The notes beneath the pieces were generated by a model. That model did not search any database. It was not told the origin of the DNA and saw only the letters and a list, made by a program, of their open reading frames with translations. Positions 46,326 through 56,324 of a stretch of DNA of 64,000 nt are shown piece after piece. The DNA is from JABSSA01 sp039984715 (GTDB taxonomy: Bacteria; Pseudomonadota; Alphaproteobacteria; Rhodobacterales; Rhodobacteraceae): assembly GCA_039984715.1 (NCBI GenBank), contig JBDWUA010000019.1, positions 1 to 64,000 on the forward strand, read 5' to 3'. How positions within the stretch are numbered: the first letter of the stretch is position 1; the number at the start of each line of letters is the position of its first letter. The position numbers and the translations under genes were made by a program.

Positions 46326-47129
46326 CTATTGGTTAAGCATACCCAATGCGCGTTCAGCGTTCTCGAGTGGTATCGCCGCTAGAGGGTTATCGTTTTTAAC
46401 GTGCCAAGATGCGCTCAGGCCTGCGAAGGCCATGACCCATTGAAGCAAACGTCGCTTCTCTAGGCAAGCCGCCTCAGCAACTATCTGGACCCGCTTCTCA
46501 AAGTTCTGAAGCGCCGTCGGCTTTTCAGGTCCGATGCAGTCTGGGTTGTTAAAGATGTTAGCGAAGTCAAAGGTGCGTTCTCCTTTCAGTCCCTTCGGAT
46601 CGATCGCCAACCAACACTTGGTGCCAAAATCTAAGACGTTGCCATGGTGAAGGTCGCCGTGAAGAACGGTGACCTCTTGAGGTGCCGCTAGAAGCTCGAC
46701 GACGGTCTTATGACATTTGGTGAAAACCCCGCCGTGTTGCGAACTGGCAATAGATAGATCATCGAAACGATCAGCAATATTTGGAAGGCCATCTGGAACA
46801 GGAGCGCGTTGCGCATGTAGCTTCGCTGCGACGTCACAAAGAATACGACATGCGTCTTCGTCATGCCCCGATGGTGCCATTGAGATCAAAGATCTTTGAC
46901 CCATGGCACGTTCAATGAGAACGACGTTGCTTTCATAGCGGAGAACCTTCACCGCTCCGACTTCGTTCCACCAATGTAACACTGCACCAGAGTGTTTTTC
47001 ATCTTCGTTTACCCGTTTGAGAATGGCAGCTATATTGCCATACTTAACGGGCTGTAGATACGAGTAAGGCGTTTCAATCGGTTCGCCGTCGAGCGTTAAG
47101 CCCCAAGGCCCAAGATAGTCTTCAAACAT
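46326..47129 (-). CDS. APH(6)/hydroxyurea-type antibiotic phosphotransferase family
   Basis: A 267-residue kinase-fold protein with VLHGDLHHGNVLDFG (catalytic loop) and WLAIDPKGLKGERTFDFANI (metal-binding Asp and the family-specific segment of streptomycin 6-kinases). The start MFEDYLGPWGL at 47129 gives the normal family length; the longer in-frame extension to 47357 runs through repeat sequence and is rejected. Actual resistance cannot be inferred from family alone. Confidence 0.82.
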   Translation of the reverse strand: MFEDYLGPWGLTLDGEPIETPYSYLQPVKYGNIAAILKRVNEDEKHSGAVLHWWNEVGAVKVLRYESNVVLIERAMGQRSLISMAPSGHDEDACRILCDVAAKLHAQRAPVPDGLPNIADRFDDLSIASSQHGGVFTKCHKTVVELLAAPQEVTVLHGDLHHGNVLDFGTKCWLAIDPKGLKGERTFDFANIFNNPDCIGPEKPTALQNFEKRVQIVAEAACLEKRRLLQWVMAFAGLSASWHVKNDNPLAAIPLENAERALGMLNQ

Positions 47130-47720
47130 GCTCTGCTGTTTCCGGATCGATTGACAGGAAAACCAACAAACCACACCGCCGTAAGTCGGTAAACCTGACA
47201 TTTTCTTGGGCCTGTGGAACGGCAGCAAAGTCCGCGTTGCCGACCTTGGAATAGTTCGCAGCGAAGGTCTAGTTTGGGTCAGATGTGCTTGACGTGGTTC
47301 GTTGATAGGATTCAGAAAAACGGCTGGATCGAGCCAAGAGTGCGCGACGTTCCACAACAGCCTTGTTGAACGTCACACGAACCTGACCCAAGCGTCACAG
47401 TTGGACCGAACTCAACAAATAGCCCTTGGTGCGGATTGCAGCGAATGACCGCAAAGAGCCCAATTTACCGTTTTTCTGCATCGCAGCCAAAGCCGGCTTT
47501 CGGGAAACGTGCAAAACTGACCCTGAAATTACGGCCCAAACCGGACATTGGTGGATGAGATCATAGCCGCAGCGCAGCTTCGAAAAAGCGGGCGCCGGGG
47601 CCGATAGGGTTCATTACGTTAAGACTGCTCGAACCTACGCAGATCGGCGGTTGCGTCCAATTACGACTATTCACCCGCTTCATCGACGAAGTCACAGCGC
47701 CCGGGAATGCGTGTGATTAC
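47130..47720. repeat. Non-coding stretch with dispersed repeat copy B
   Basis: About 47232-47535 is an inverted copy that covers both copy A (42226-42487) and copy C (45108-45266), so it is the most complete of the three. No gene is visible. The copies are degenerate and lie on both sides of the GDSL and APH genes. Confidence 0.6.
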
Positions 47721-48344
47721 CTAGTCCACAATCTTATGCGCGCTTTTCTGGCGCTTGAAGGCGGCGACACAACCTAGGCCAGCCAGAAGCAAAAGCCCCG
47801 TTGCAGGTAAAGGAACGGCAGGTACTGGCGTAACTGACAAAGTCGTTGATGTCGGAAACCCTGCCGTTACCGGCTGCAAAAAGGAACTGTCAAACACGAG
47901 TGTGATACTAGGCAAGGTCGCGATTGGGCTGATACCAACAAAAAAGTCTGATTCATTATGTGCAACACTCACTCCCTGAGAAAGCCCAAAAAAATTCAAC
48001 CGGTCAAGCGCAGAGCTATAGCTGTATCCAAGCCCACCAGCAGGAGTGAATGATAGAGAATTAATTGTCAGACCGTCCGTTGTCGGATCAATATTGCCTG
48101 CTGTCAGGATAGCATCTACCCGAACATCAAATGACACCGCACCAAGCTGTCCACCCGAAAAGTTGACCGAAATATCCAACACAGACGCATACGACGACGT
48201 TGCGAAGCCACTTAAGACGAAGGCTAATAACATGCGTCTTACAAGAGTTGTTCCGACAGATGTCAGAAGTGCAATTATCGCGCGACCACCCGACAAGCTC
48301 AAATTAATTCTAGCGAAAGTACCTGTTCCAAAACCAAATTTCAT
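47721..48344 (-). CDS. VPLPA-CTERM sorted surface protein
   Basis: A 207-residue exported protein ending VPLPATGLLLLAGLGCVAAF followed by KRQK: a VPLPA motif, one helix and basic residues, as sorted by exosortase-type systems. A TAGGAGG site 8 bases before ATG 48344 supports this start, giving a long n-region before the signal helix MLLAFVLSGFATSSYAS (ATG 48233 is an alternative). The middle is Ser/Thr-rich with no known domain. No exosortase is in the window. Confidence 0.8.
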   Translation of the reverse strand: MKFGFGTGTFARINLSLSGGRAIIALLTSVGTTLVRRMLLAFVLSGFATSSYASVLDISVNFSGGQLGAVSFDVRVDAILTAGNIDPTTDGLTINSLSFTPAGGLGYSYSSALDRLNFFGLSQGVSVAHNESDFFVGISPIATLPSITLVFDSSFLQPVTAGFPTSTTLSVTPVPAVPLPATGLLLLAGLGCVAAFKRQKSAHKIVD

Positions 48345-48422
48345 AGACCTGGCCTCCTAATAACTGTTCAAGTTCGTTAATGACGACGAGTGAATAGATT
48401 AGAGGAAGCGCGGGTGCGTGAC

Positions 48423-49061
48423 ATGAGTACATATACTCAATTTTCGAAGTTTTTGTTACGTCATGACGTAGGAGAGCGCAGCCTATAGTCGCTTCCTCCT
48501 AAATGGAGTGAACGCAAATACCTCAGGCATTGGGCAGCTTCCTGAATACCAGACCCTAAGTTTGCCCTAAGGCTTGCCGATGACAGCCAAGGTCGGCTAA
48601 GCGGGACAAGTCGGGCCTCGAAAGTTCTTTCCTCGCTGGCGCAGCATTGCCTCAAAGGCACGGCAGATTGTGAGGATGAACTTAGAGAGTATTTAGTCAA
48701 TGAGTTTGGTTTCATTTTTGAGGATGAAGCAACCATGCTTTCCGGAGTTGATCCAGCCCATCTAGATGAGCTAACCGCAAAAACTCAGGCCGTACGCAAC
48801 AAGAATGAGAGAAATGACACGACTGAGGAAATACTATGTCGTAACGCGGCGACAATGGTTCTGCGTGTTTACCAACGCCGCAAATCGGATAATGAGCGTA
48901 GCGTGGGCAACCCTTATGGCTTCAAGACTTGGTGGCTAACTCAGCAGACAAGGGTTCACTCGGCAACTGGACACATCGTTGCCAAAGAAGGTTCTCGTTA
49001 CATGATGAGACCAGAGTTTTTTCTTCATTTCCTGGCAGCTTCACTCACGGCCCTTAGCTGA
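48423..49061 (+). pseudogene. Unknown gene with two in-frame stops
   Basis: From ATG 48423 one frame runs 213 codons but is interrupted by TAG at 48486-48488 and TGA at 48543-48545. The conserved-looking C-terminal part reads YGFKTWWLTQQTRVHSATGH and YMMRPEFFLHFLAA. I do not recognise the family. Flanking sequence is relic-like. Confidence 0.5.
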
Positions 49062-49293
49062 CGTTCGACCTTTGCAGCATCTAACTAACCCTCTTCCCGA
49101 AAGCTGCCATTCGTGCAGCCCGCAGCATTTCGGACTGATCGGATGTCAGCTATGCGGGACTTATCCGACATTGGTGTTTGGACATACTGCTGACGCAATA
49201 TTTCCGGCAACCCTTTCCCGCGGTACCGTGAAGGTCGCCAAACCAGTCATTGCGATAAACTCAAGACCTTCCAAAGAGAAGCAATCGCGCCGT

Positions 49294-49743
49294 TCATTTG
49301 TCCTCACTGCCTTCAAAAACGTCTGGCAACACCCGCGACAAGACCCCAATCAAAAAAGCTGTGCTAATCCCGAAGGTGAGCAAGCCCGTGATCGCGCAGA
49401 AAGTGGCAACGATGCGCGCGTCTGGCCCCAACACGATGTCACCGTATCCAAGCGTGGTATAGGTCACTGTCGCGAAGTAAAAGCTTGTCACTAGGTCAGG
49501 TAAATCCGTGATCCACGAAAAGACCAATGACCATGTCCAAACCTGCAGTGTATGGGCTAAAACGAGCACGAAAATACTAAATGAGAGCAAGGCCACAATC
49601 CGCAAACGCGACCAACTTCCTACCTCAAATAGTCCTGCAACCTTTGAAAAATGTGGGATGCTAAGTGCGATTGCACCAACATGTACCAACGCGCTGAACG
49701 TCAGTAGTCCTGTTCCGAGAAGTATTTGTTGGATGGCACCCAT
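49294..49743 (-). CDS. Two-helix-type potassium channel protein
   Basis: A 149-residue membrane protein with three to four hydrophobic segments and the selectivity filter TTLGYGDI (96-103) of Ion_trans_2 K+ channels. It has no cytoplasmic RCK or cyclic-nucleotide domain, so gating is not apparent. It is divergent from the RND operon, with a 75-base intergenic gap. Confidence 0.88.
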   Translation of the reverse strand: MGAIQQILLGTGLLTFSALVHVGAIALSIPHFSKVAGLFEVGSWSRLRIVALLSFSIFVLVLAHTLQVWTWSLVFSWITDLPDLVTSFYFATVTYTTLGYGDIVLGPDARIVATFCAITGLLTFGISTAFLIGVLSRVLPDVFEGSEDK

Positions 49744-49818
49744 AGCGCGTTCTTTGGTTTGTGTCTAAGACTTGATCTATAGAGATAGAGACACAGACGA
49801 CATCCAGGAGCAAATGTT

Positions 49819-51066
49819 ATGGCGCAAAACAGAGTTTTCCGGATCTTGGGTTTGATCGGTGTATTGGTGAGCACCGACGCTGTTGCCCAAGAGGCAACAC
49901 CACGCCCGGCTAAAGTGGCGACTGTGACAGCTTCAGATGCCGTTATTTCGCGCAAATACCCAGCTGTCGTCCTGCCATCTCAAGAGATTGAACTGTCCTT
50001 CAAGGTCTCTGGGCAAATCATTGATTTGCCCATTCGGGCGGCATCAAATGTCAGCGCGGGCGATACAATCGCTCAGATCGACACACGAGACTTTGAGAAC
50101 CAGATATCCCAGCTTCAAAGCAGTCGAGATCAGGCAACTGCGCAACTAGAGGCTTTGCAAGCAGGTGCACGGCCAGAAGAGATATCTGCGCTGGAAGCAG
50201 CAGTTGCATCTGCTCAGGCGCAAGTCGAGCAGACTGCGGACGCATTGACCAGGGCTGAAACACTGCTGGAACGCGGCGTGGCGACGCGGGCTCAGGTTGA
50301 GGGCGCGCAGGCAGAGGCGCGGGTTGCACAGGCGAATTTGCGTGCGCAACAGGAGCAGTTGCGGATTGGTGAAATCGGCGGACGGCCTGAAGAGATTGCA
50401 GGTGCAGAGGCCGCTTTGCGCGGCATTGACGCCCAAATCAAAGTGGCCCGGGATAACCTGTCAGACGCCACGCTGACCGCCCCTTTTGATGGCATCATTG
50501 CGCGCCGGGATATTGAAAATTTCGCAAACGTCACTGCGGGGCAAAGCATCGCCTTGCTTCAGCGGTTAGAAGTTGTGCATCTGGCCTTTGACATTCCCAG
50601 CCTTGATGTGACCGAGCTGACCCGAAACGGGCCTGACAGCATCACCAACATTGCCACCTTCAATTCTCTACGTGGTCAGGAATTTGAGACTGAACTGGTC
50701 GAATTTTCCGTTCAAGCCGACAGTGCAACGCAAACTTATCGAGGCCGCGTATCTGTGACTGTGCCCGAGGGTGCAGTGATCCTGCCCGGCATGGTGGCGA
50801 ATGTGATTTCATCGACCCAAGGGTCTGCCGCACAAGTCAGCGCGCCCCTGTCTGCCATTGCGGCCGGACCGGATGGGTCGCCCTTTGTCTGGTTGGTCGC
50901 CGCAGATGGCAAAGTCTCTGCGCAAGAGGTCTCCTTGGGGGAAGCGGCAGGCGGCAGCGTAGTGATCAGTGAAGGCCTCGCAGGTGGCGAAACAATCGTT
51001 TCGGCAGGCGTCAGCGAGATCATTGATGGAATGACCATCCGCCCGATCACACGCGTGGGGAACTGA
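49819..51066 (+). CDS. RND efflux periplasmic adaptor (membrane-fusion protein)
   Basis: A 415-residue exported protein (signal peptide to about residue 24). It has a lipoyl half-motif (IELSFKVSGQIIDLPIRAAS), a long alpha-helical hairpin rich in Ala/Gln/Glu with an internal repeat AGARPEEI.ALEAA / GGRPEEIAGAEAA, then the second lipoyl half (LSDATLTAPFDGIIARRDIE) and a beta-barrel. It bridges the pump and an outer-membrane channel, which is not encoded here. Confidence 0.92.
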   Translation: MAQNRVFRILGLIGVLVSTDAVAQEATPRPAKVATVTASDAVISRKYPAVVLPSQEIELSFKVSGQIIDLPIRAASNVSAGDTIAQIDTRDFENQISQLQSSRDQATAQLEALQAGARPEEISALEAAVASAQAQVEQTADALTRAETLLERGVATRAQVEGAQAEARVAQANLRAQQEQLRIGEIGGRPEEIAGAEAALRGIDAQIKVARDNLSDATLTAPFDGIIARRDIENFANVTAGQSIALLQRLEVVHLAFDIPSLDVTELTRNGPDSITNIATFNSLRGQEFETELVEFSVQADSATQTYRGRVSVTVPEGAVILPGMVANVISSTQGSAAQVSAPLSAIAAGPDGSPFVWLVAADGKVSAQEVSLGEAAGGSVVISEGLAGGETIVSAGVSEIIDGMTIRPITRVGN

Positions 51067-51070
51067 TCCG

Positions 51071-54000
51071 ATGGATTTGGCCCGTTTCGCGCTGGAAAAA
51101 CGCCTGATCTCTGCCGTTGCGACAGTTTTGATCCTTATTGCCGGGTATTTCGCTTATACAGCGCTGCCGCGTTTTGAAGACCCAGAGTTTGTCATCCGTC
51201 AGGCGCAGATTGTAACGCCGTATCCCGGTGCCTCAGCCGAGGAAGTCGCTGAGGAAGTGACCGAAGTTGTGGAAAACGCGCTGCAGCAATTGCAGGGCAT
51301 AGATGAAGTCCGTTCTGTATCTTCACCCGGCCTCAGCACCGTAACAGTTGAATTTACGATTTCCGCAACGCCCGACTACAGTGCGCTCGATCAGGTCTTT
51401 TCAAAGATGCGCGCCAAGATTTCAGATTCGCAATCGCAACTGCCGCCGAATGCGCTTGAGTCTCAAGTTTACGATGATTTTGGTGATGTCTATGCACAGT
51501 ATTATGCGATCACGGGTGAAGGGTTTACGATCACTGATCTCTATGAGTACGCCAAAGACTTGCAGCGCGAATTGGTCACGGTGGATGGCGTTTCAAAGGT
51601 TGTTTTGAATGGCGTGCAGGAAGAAGTCATCTATGTCGAATATGCCCCTGCGCGGCTGACTGAACTTGGCCTTTCACCTGGGCAAATTCAGCAACTGCTT
51701 GAGGGACAAAACCTTGTCACACCGGCGGGGTCGATCAAGGCGGGCCTTTCGCGTCTTTCGGTACGGCCAGAAAGTGCGGTGGGATCGATTGATGCAATCC
51801 AGAACCTTCTGATTACAAACGCACAGAGCGGCACATCTTTCCGTTTGGGAGACATTGCGACAGTGTCGCGCGGGTTGAAAGAGCCTGCAAGTTCTCTGTT
51901 GTTTCGCAACGGTGAACCCGCCATTGGTCTGGGCATTTCCAACACACGCGGCGGCAACGTCGTGAATATGAGCAACGCGGTCAAAGACCGGATTACTGAA
52001 CTATTTGATGAACGCCCGATTGGTATCAAGGTTTTGCCAATCTCGGATCAAGGCGCTGCGGTCAAATCATCCGTGGATGATTTCGTGGTCAATGTCGCAT
52101 TGGCATTGGCCATCGTGGTTGGAACGTTGCTGATCTTCATGGGGCTGCGCTCTGGCATTCTGATGGGTGGTATTTTGCTTGTGACCATCGCAGGCACACT
52201 TTTTGGGATGTACCTTTATGGTCTCAACATGCAGCGCATCTCGCTGGGTGCACTGATCATCGCGTTGGGCATGTTGGTGGACAACGCTATTGTAGTCGTC
52301 GAAGGCACGCTGGTGCGCGTGCAACGCGGGGAAGATGCTGCCAAGGCATCGCGCGCCATCGTCAAACAAACCATGTGGCCGCTCTTGGGCGGCACAGTCG
52401 TGGGCATCCTTGCGTTTTCTCCCATCGGGTTCTCGCCTGATAACACCGGCGAGTATGCAGGTAGCCTGTTCTGGACCATCGGCATTGCCCTGCTGTTCTC
52501 ATGGCTCGTGGCGGTCTGGCTCACGCCATATTATTGCACGGTGTTGCTGAAGCAGGGCGCAGCAGATGCAGAACCCAAAGAGAACGCAATCCTCAAAGCC
52601 TATCGCGCGTTACTGGCTCTTGCGATCAAAGTGCGCTGGATCACCATCGGCATCACTGTGGCGCTTTTTGTGTCGGCCATTGCAATGTTTAGTACCGTCC
52701 CAGCGGGGTTCTTTCCGTCGTCCACACGCGATCAGTTCGTGATCGACTATTTCCTGCCGCAAGGCGCTGACATTACGAACACCCAAGCTGATTTGACCGA
52801 AATTGCCGAATACGCGCGCGGACTAGAGGGTGTGACTGGGACAAACACAGTCGTGGGCGGCGGACATCTGCGCTTTATGCTGATCTATGAAGCAGAAGGC
52901 GGAAACCCAGCCTATGGGCAAATCCTAGTGGATGTGGAGGATTATACTGTCATCGACGGGCTGCGAACTGATTTGCAGGCTTACATTGATGCGACATATC
53001 CCGAATCCAACACGAAGGTCTGGAAATTCGTTTTGGGCCCGGGTGGTGGTTCCAAGGTGGAAGCGCGGTTCTTCGGGCCTGAACCAGCCATTCTGCGCGA
53101 TCTTGCCGCTCAGGCGAAAACCATCATGTCGCAAGCCGGTGCTGTGGCTGTAAAAGACGACTGGCGCGAACAGGTACAAGTTGTGCGCCCAGTGATCGAT
53201 ATTGACAATGCGCGGCGATTGGGACTGACTCAGGGTGAGATTTCCAATGCGATCTACAGCCATCTGATAGGTACAACTCTTGGTGTGTACCGCGAACGCG
53301 ATGAATTGCGCAGCGTCGTCATGCGCCCCGTTGAAGACGCGCGCAACGACATCGGCCAGTTGCGCGATATCCAAGTCTACAGCGCCGCAATTGGCGGGTA
53401 TATCCCGATCAGCCAAGTCGTAGACCGCTTTGACATTGTGTTTGAGGCAGGCAACCTACGCCGCATTGACCGGGCTTTGGCGATCACTGCGCAATCGGAC
53501 AATGCGCCGGGTGTGCTGTCGGGTGACCTGTTTGAGGCTGTGAAAGGCCCCATAGAAGACATTGCTCTGCCGCCTGGCTACAGCATGGAATGGAAGGGTG
53601 AGTTTGGCAGCTCTCAAGAGGCCAACGCAGGCCTCGCATCGACTATGCCCATCGGATTTGGTGCAATGTTCATCGTGGTCTTGTTTCTGTTCAATGCATG
53701 GCGGCAAACAATCATCATCTGGTTGGCCGTGCCGCTTGCGCTGATTGGAGTGATCTATGGTCTTGCCGGCACGCAAACCCCGCTGGAATTCATGGCAATC
53801 CTTGGCATCCTGTCGCTGACGGGCATGCTGATTAAGAATGCGATTGTTTTGATTGATGAAACGGACACACAAATAGGGGATGGCAAGGCGCGTATGGCTG
53901 CCGTCGTAGATGCTGCTGTCAGCCGTGTAAGGCCCGTCTCTTTGGGCGTTTTGACTACTGTATTGGGCGTTGTGCCGCTGCTGTGGGATCCATTTTTCAA

Positions 54001-54121
54001 ATCCCTTGCGATCGTGATCATTTGCGGACTTAGCTTTGCGACCATCCTGACCCTGATTGTCGTTCCCGCGCTCTACGCGATTTTCTTCGGTGTACGGCAA
54101 GAGGAAACTGCTGAAGGCTAA
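51071..54121 (+). CDS. RND efflux pump inner-membrane protein (AcrB-type)
   Basis: A 1016-residue, 12-helix protein with two large periplasmic loops and the helix-4 motif LGALIIALGMLVDNAIVVVE holding the proton-relay Asp. The start lies 4 bases after the adaptor stop. Its length and motifs fit the hydrophobe/amphiphile efflux branch rather than metal exporters. Substrate unknown. Confidence 0.93.
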   Translation: MDLARFALEKRLISAVATVLILIAGYFAYTALPRFEDPEFVIRQAQIVTPYPGASAEEVAEEVTEVVENALQQLQGIDEVRSVSSPGLSTVTVEFTISATPDYSALDQVFSKMRAKISDSQSQLPPNALESQVYDDFGDVYAQYYAITGEGFTITDLYEYAKDLQRELVTVDGVSKVVLNGVQEEVIYVEYAPARLTELGLSPGQIQQLLEGQNLVTPAGSIKAGLSRLSVRPESAVGSIDAIQNLLITNAQSGTSFRLGDIATVSRGLKEPASSLLFRNGEPAIGLGISNTRGGNVVNMSNAVKDRITELFDERPIGIKVLPISDQGAAVKSSVDDFVVNVALALAIVVGTLLIFMGLRSGILMGGILLVTIAGTLFGMYLYGLNMQRISLGALIIALGMLVDNAIVVVEGTLVRVQRGEDAAKASRAIVKQTMWPLLGGTVVGILAFSPIGFSPDNTGEYAGSLFWTIGIALLFSWLVAVWLTPYYCTVLLKQGAADAEPKENAILKAYRALLALAIKVRWITIGITVALFVSAIAMFSTVPAGFFPSSTRDQFVIDYFLPQGADITNTQADLTEIAEYARGLEGVTGTNTVVGGGHLRFMLIYEAEGGNPAYGQILVDVEDYTVIDGLRTDLQAYIDATYPESNTKVWKFVLGPGGGSKVEARFFGPEPAILRDLAAQAKTIMSQAGAVAVKDDWREQVQVVRPVIDIDNARRLGLTQGEISNAIYSHLIGTTLGVYRERDELRSVVMRPVEDARNDIGQLRDIQVYSAAIGGYIPISQVVDRFDIVFEAGNLRRIDRALAITAQSDNAPGVLSGDLFEAVKGPIEDIALPPGYSMEWKGEFGSSQEANAGLASTMPIGFGAMFIVVLFLFNAWRQTIIIWLAVPLALIGVIYGLAGTQTPLEFMAILGILSLTGMLIKNAIVLIDETDTQIGDGKARMAAVVDAAVSRVRPVSLGVLTTVLGVVPLLWDPFFKSLAIVIICGLSFATILTLIVVPALYAIFFGVRQEETAEG

Positions 54122-54201
54122 CCAATTGCTATGCGCATTTGGTTGACGCAGTTCCAAAGACACCCGTGTCATCTGCGCCCACGTGCCAAAAGGAAACAAC
54201 T

Positions 54202-55410
54202 GTGCCAGAGATCATTGTCCCAGCCTTTATCTCTGTCACATTGGGCTTTGTCGTGTTTTTCCTTGGCGTTTTCCTGACCCGCAAGATCGCTGTCTTGGGA
54301 GACTATAACATCCCCGAGCCAGTCTCAGGTGGCCTTGCCGTCGCACTGCTCACATGGGGATTCTTTGCCATCACCGGCCAACAAATCACCTTCGATCTTG
54401 AGGTTCGCGACTATCTGCTTGTGGTGTTTTTTGCGACCATTGGGCTGAATGCACAAATCACAGACCTGTTCAAAGGGGGCCGTCTACTTGTGCTCCTTCT
54501 CGGGCTGACACTTGCCTTTATGGTTCTGCAAAACGTTGTGGGGCTTCTGGGGGTCACTTTGTTTGGCTTGCCCTCCGCCACATCCGTTCTGGTGGGCTCT
54601 GCTTCGCTGATAGGGGGGCACGGCACGGCAATTGCTTGGGGTCCACAAATCGAAGACCTGACTGAATTTACTGCAGCACCCGAAATGGGTGTGGCCGCTG
54701 CAACTCTGGGTCTGATCCTAGCCGCGGTGCTAGGTGGGCCGATTGCAAAGCGTCTGATTGACCGTAACAGCCTGACAAGCGATCAGGCTGACGAGCCGAT
54801 TGTTGGCCTTGAGTTTGACGACAAGGAAAACCCCGACGACCTTATCAACCATGTCAGCCTGATGCGCGGCATGCTCGCCGTGCATGTGGCGATCTTGCTG
54901 GGCTACATCGTGCATCTGGGGATTATCGAGGCAGGCGTGAAGCTGCCCTTGTTCGTTCCCTGCCTGTTGGTTGGCATCGTCATGTCCAACACCATTCCTT
55001 ACCTCGTGCCTTGGATCACATGGCCTGCACGTACCAAGTCTCTTGCGGTCATTTCAGACTACTGTCTGTCGGTGTTTCTGGCGATGTCCTTGATGAGCCT
55101 TCAGCTTTGGACCCTCGCAGAATTGGGCGGGCCGATTTTGGCAGTTCTGGTGCTGCAAGTTGTGATGACGGTCGCGTTCATCCTGCTCATCTTCTTTCGT
55201 CTGATGGGGAGCAACCATCGGGGAGCGGTTTTCAGCGCAGGGTTCGCGGGGTTCACCCTCGGAGCAACACCAACTGCAATTGCAAACATGTCATCCGTGA
55301 CAAAACGTTACGGTCCCGCACCGCTTGCATTTATCGTCTTGCCGCTTGTCTCAGCGTTCTTTGTTGTCCTAGCCAATGCGGTGATTATCCAGTTTTTCGT
55401 CAATCTATAG
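54202..55410 (+). CDS. gltS: Sodium/glutamate symporter
   Basis: A 402-residue membrane protein with two inverted repeats and conserved segments IPEPVSGGLAVAL, GSASLIGGHGTAIAWGP and GFTLGATPTAIANM, typical of GltS. GTG 54202 is chosen because AAGGAAA lies upstream and the family starts here; the open frame extends upstream to 54139 without a proper start. It imports glutamate with sodium. Confidence 0.9.
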   Translation: MPEIIVPAFISVTLGFVVFFLGVFLTRKIAVLGDYNIPEPVSGGLAVALLTWGFFAITGQQITFDLEVRDYLLVVFFATIGLNAQITDLFKGGRLLVLLLGLTLAFMVLQNVVGLLGVTLFGLPSATSVLVGSASLIGGHGTAIAWGPQIEDLTEFTAAPEMGVAAATLGLILAAVLGGPIAKRLIDRNSLTSDQADEPIVGLEFDDKENPDDLINHVSLMRGMLAVHVAILLGYIVHLGIIEAGVKLPLFVPCLLVGIVMSNTIPYLVPWITWPARTKSLAVISDYCLSVFLAMSLMSLQLWTLAELGGPILAVLVLQVVMTVAFILLIFFRLMGSNHRGAVFSAGFAGFTLGATPTAIANMSSVTKRYGPAPLAFIVLPLVSAFFVVLANAVIIQFFVNL

Positions 55411-55619
55411 CCATGGGCGACGGTGTTTCGCAAACAAAAGAGCTTTGCGAAAAGTATGGAAGTTCAACCGGGTCAACAAGCGTTTCATCTTCTTGAATGG
55501 CTGCGATTTGTGCGACGTTGCAGCACCAAAATCGCAATAATTGTTCGCTGCGAGCGCACGTAGCGAGAAACTCGAATTTTCAGGATGGGCTTTTTTGAGA
55601 CCTTCGCTGCGATCCGCAC

Positions 55620-56084
55620 GAACGTCCGCAACTGGCCACTAAGTTCGGCAAGGTCATTGATACCTTCTTTGCCAAAGAGTTCGATGACGCGGAAACCGCG
55701 CTTATGGATTGGATGGCATATTGTGACGACGTGGCACTCTACGGCCCCGATGATCCGTTGTTCCCAGCAACTGCAATTGCCGCGAAGTCTAATTCAGGTT
55801 TTGCGGCAAACGGTTTTACGCGTGACCATTGGAAAACCACTGAACCCGTGCGTAAAATTGTCCGCAGCGCGTTTGAGGCGGCAGGTGTTCCCAATTACGG
55901 CCCGCACGCTTTTCGCCTCATGCTGGCACGTCACGCGGCTAAAAACGCATCATCTGTGGCCGAGTTGGTGGCTACGTCCCAAAACCTTGGCCACACGGAT
56001 GTACTCACAACATTGCGCAGTTACGGCCAAATCAGTAGCGATGAACAGTGTAAGCTGATTAAAGGTGCAAAAGATGACCACTAG
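55620..56084 (+). pseudogene. Tyrosine-type integrase, C-terminal fragment
   Basis: The frame reads FGKVIDTFFAKEFDDAETAL, then YGPDDPLFPAT, and the catalytic end PHAFRLMLARHAA followed by NLGHTDVLTTLRSYGQI, which supplies the H-x-x-R, H and Tyr of tyrosine recombinases. The N-terminal half with the first catalytic Arg is missing. It lies 98 bases from the 3' end of tRNA-Arg and points toward it, the usual place for an island integrase. Confidence 0.8.
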
Positions 56085-56182
56085 GCCGCAAATCAAGCAA
56101 GCTCAATGTGTGGGAACGGGTATGGGAACGATTTTTTCAAAAATAGAAAAATACCTTTAAAAACAATATATTATAGATTTAA

Positions 56183-56259
56183 TGGCGGACCGAGGAGGAT
56201 TCGAACCCCCGACCCCCTGATTCGTAGTCAGGTACTCTATCCAGCTGAGCTATCGGTCC
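56183..56259 (-). tRNA. tRNA-Arg (anticodon ACG)
   Basis: A 77-base cloverleaf including encoded CCA. The acceptor stem is GGACCGA/TCGGTCC, the anticodon stem-loop is CCTGA-CTACGAA-TCAGG with anticodon ACG, and the T-loop is GTTCGAATC. ACG (read as ICG after editing) is the standard bacterial tRNA for CGU/CGC/CGA. Its 3' end faces the integrase fragment. Confidence 0.95.
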
Positions 56260-56324
56260 GTCAGGGCCGGAATTAGCGATGCTCGCAGGGAATGGCAAGG
56301 GGGCAAACTGCTTTTTCGTACAGT

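Noticed and set aside
46326..47357. Long version of the APH-type kinase with 76 extra residues
   Set aside because: The extension runs through dispersed repeat DNA; the start at 47129 gives the normal family length.
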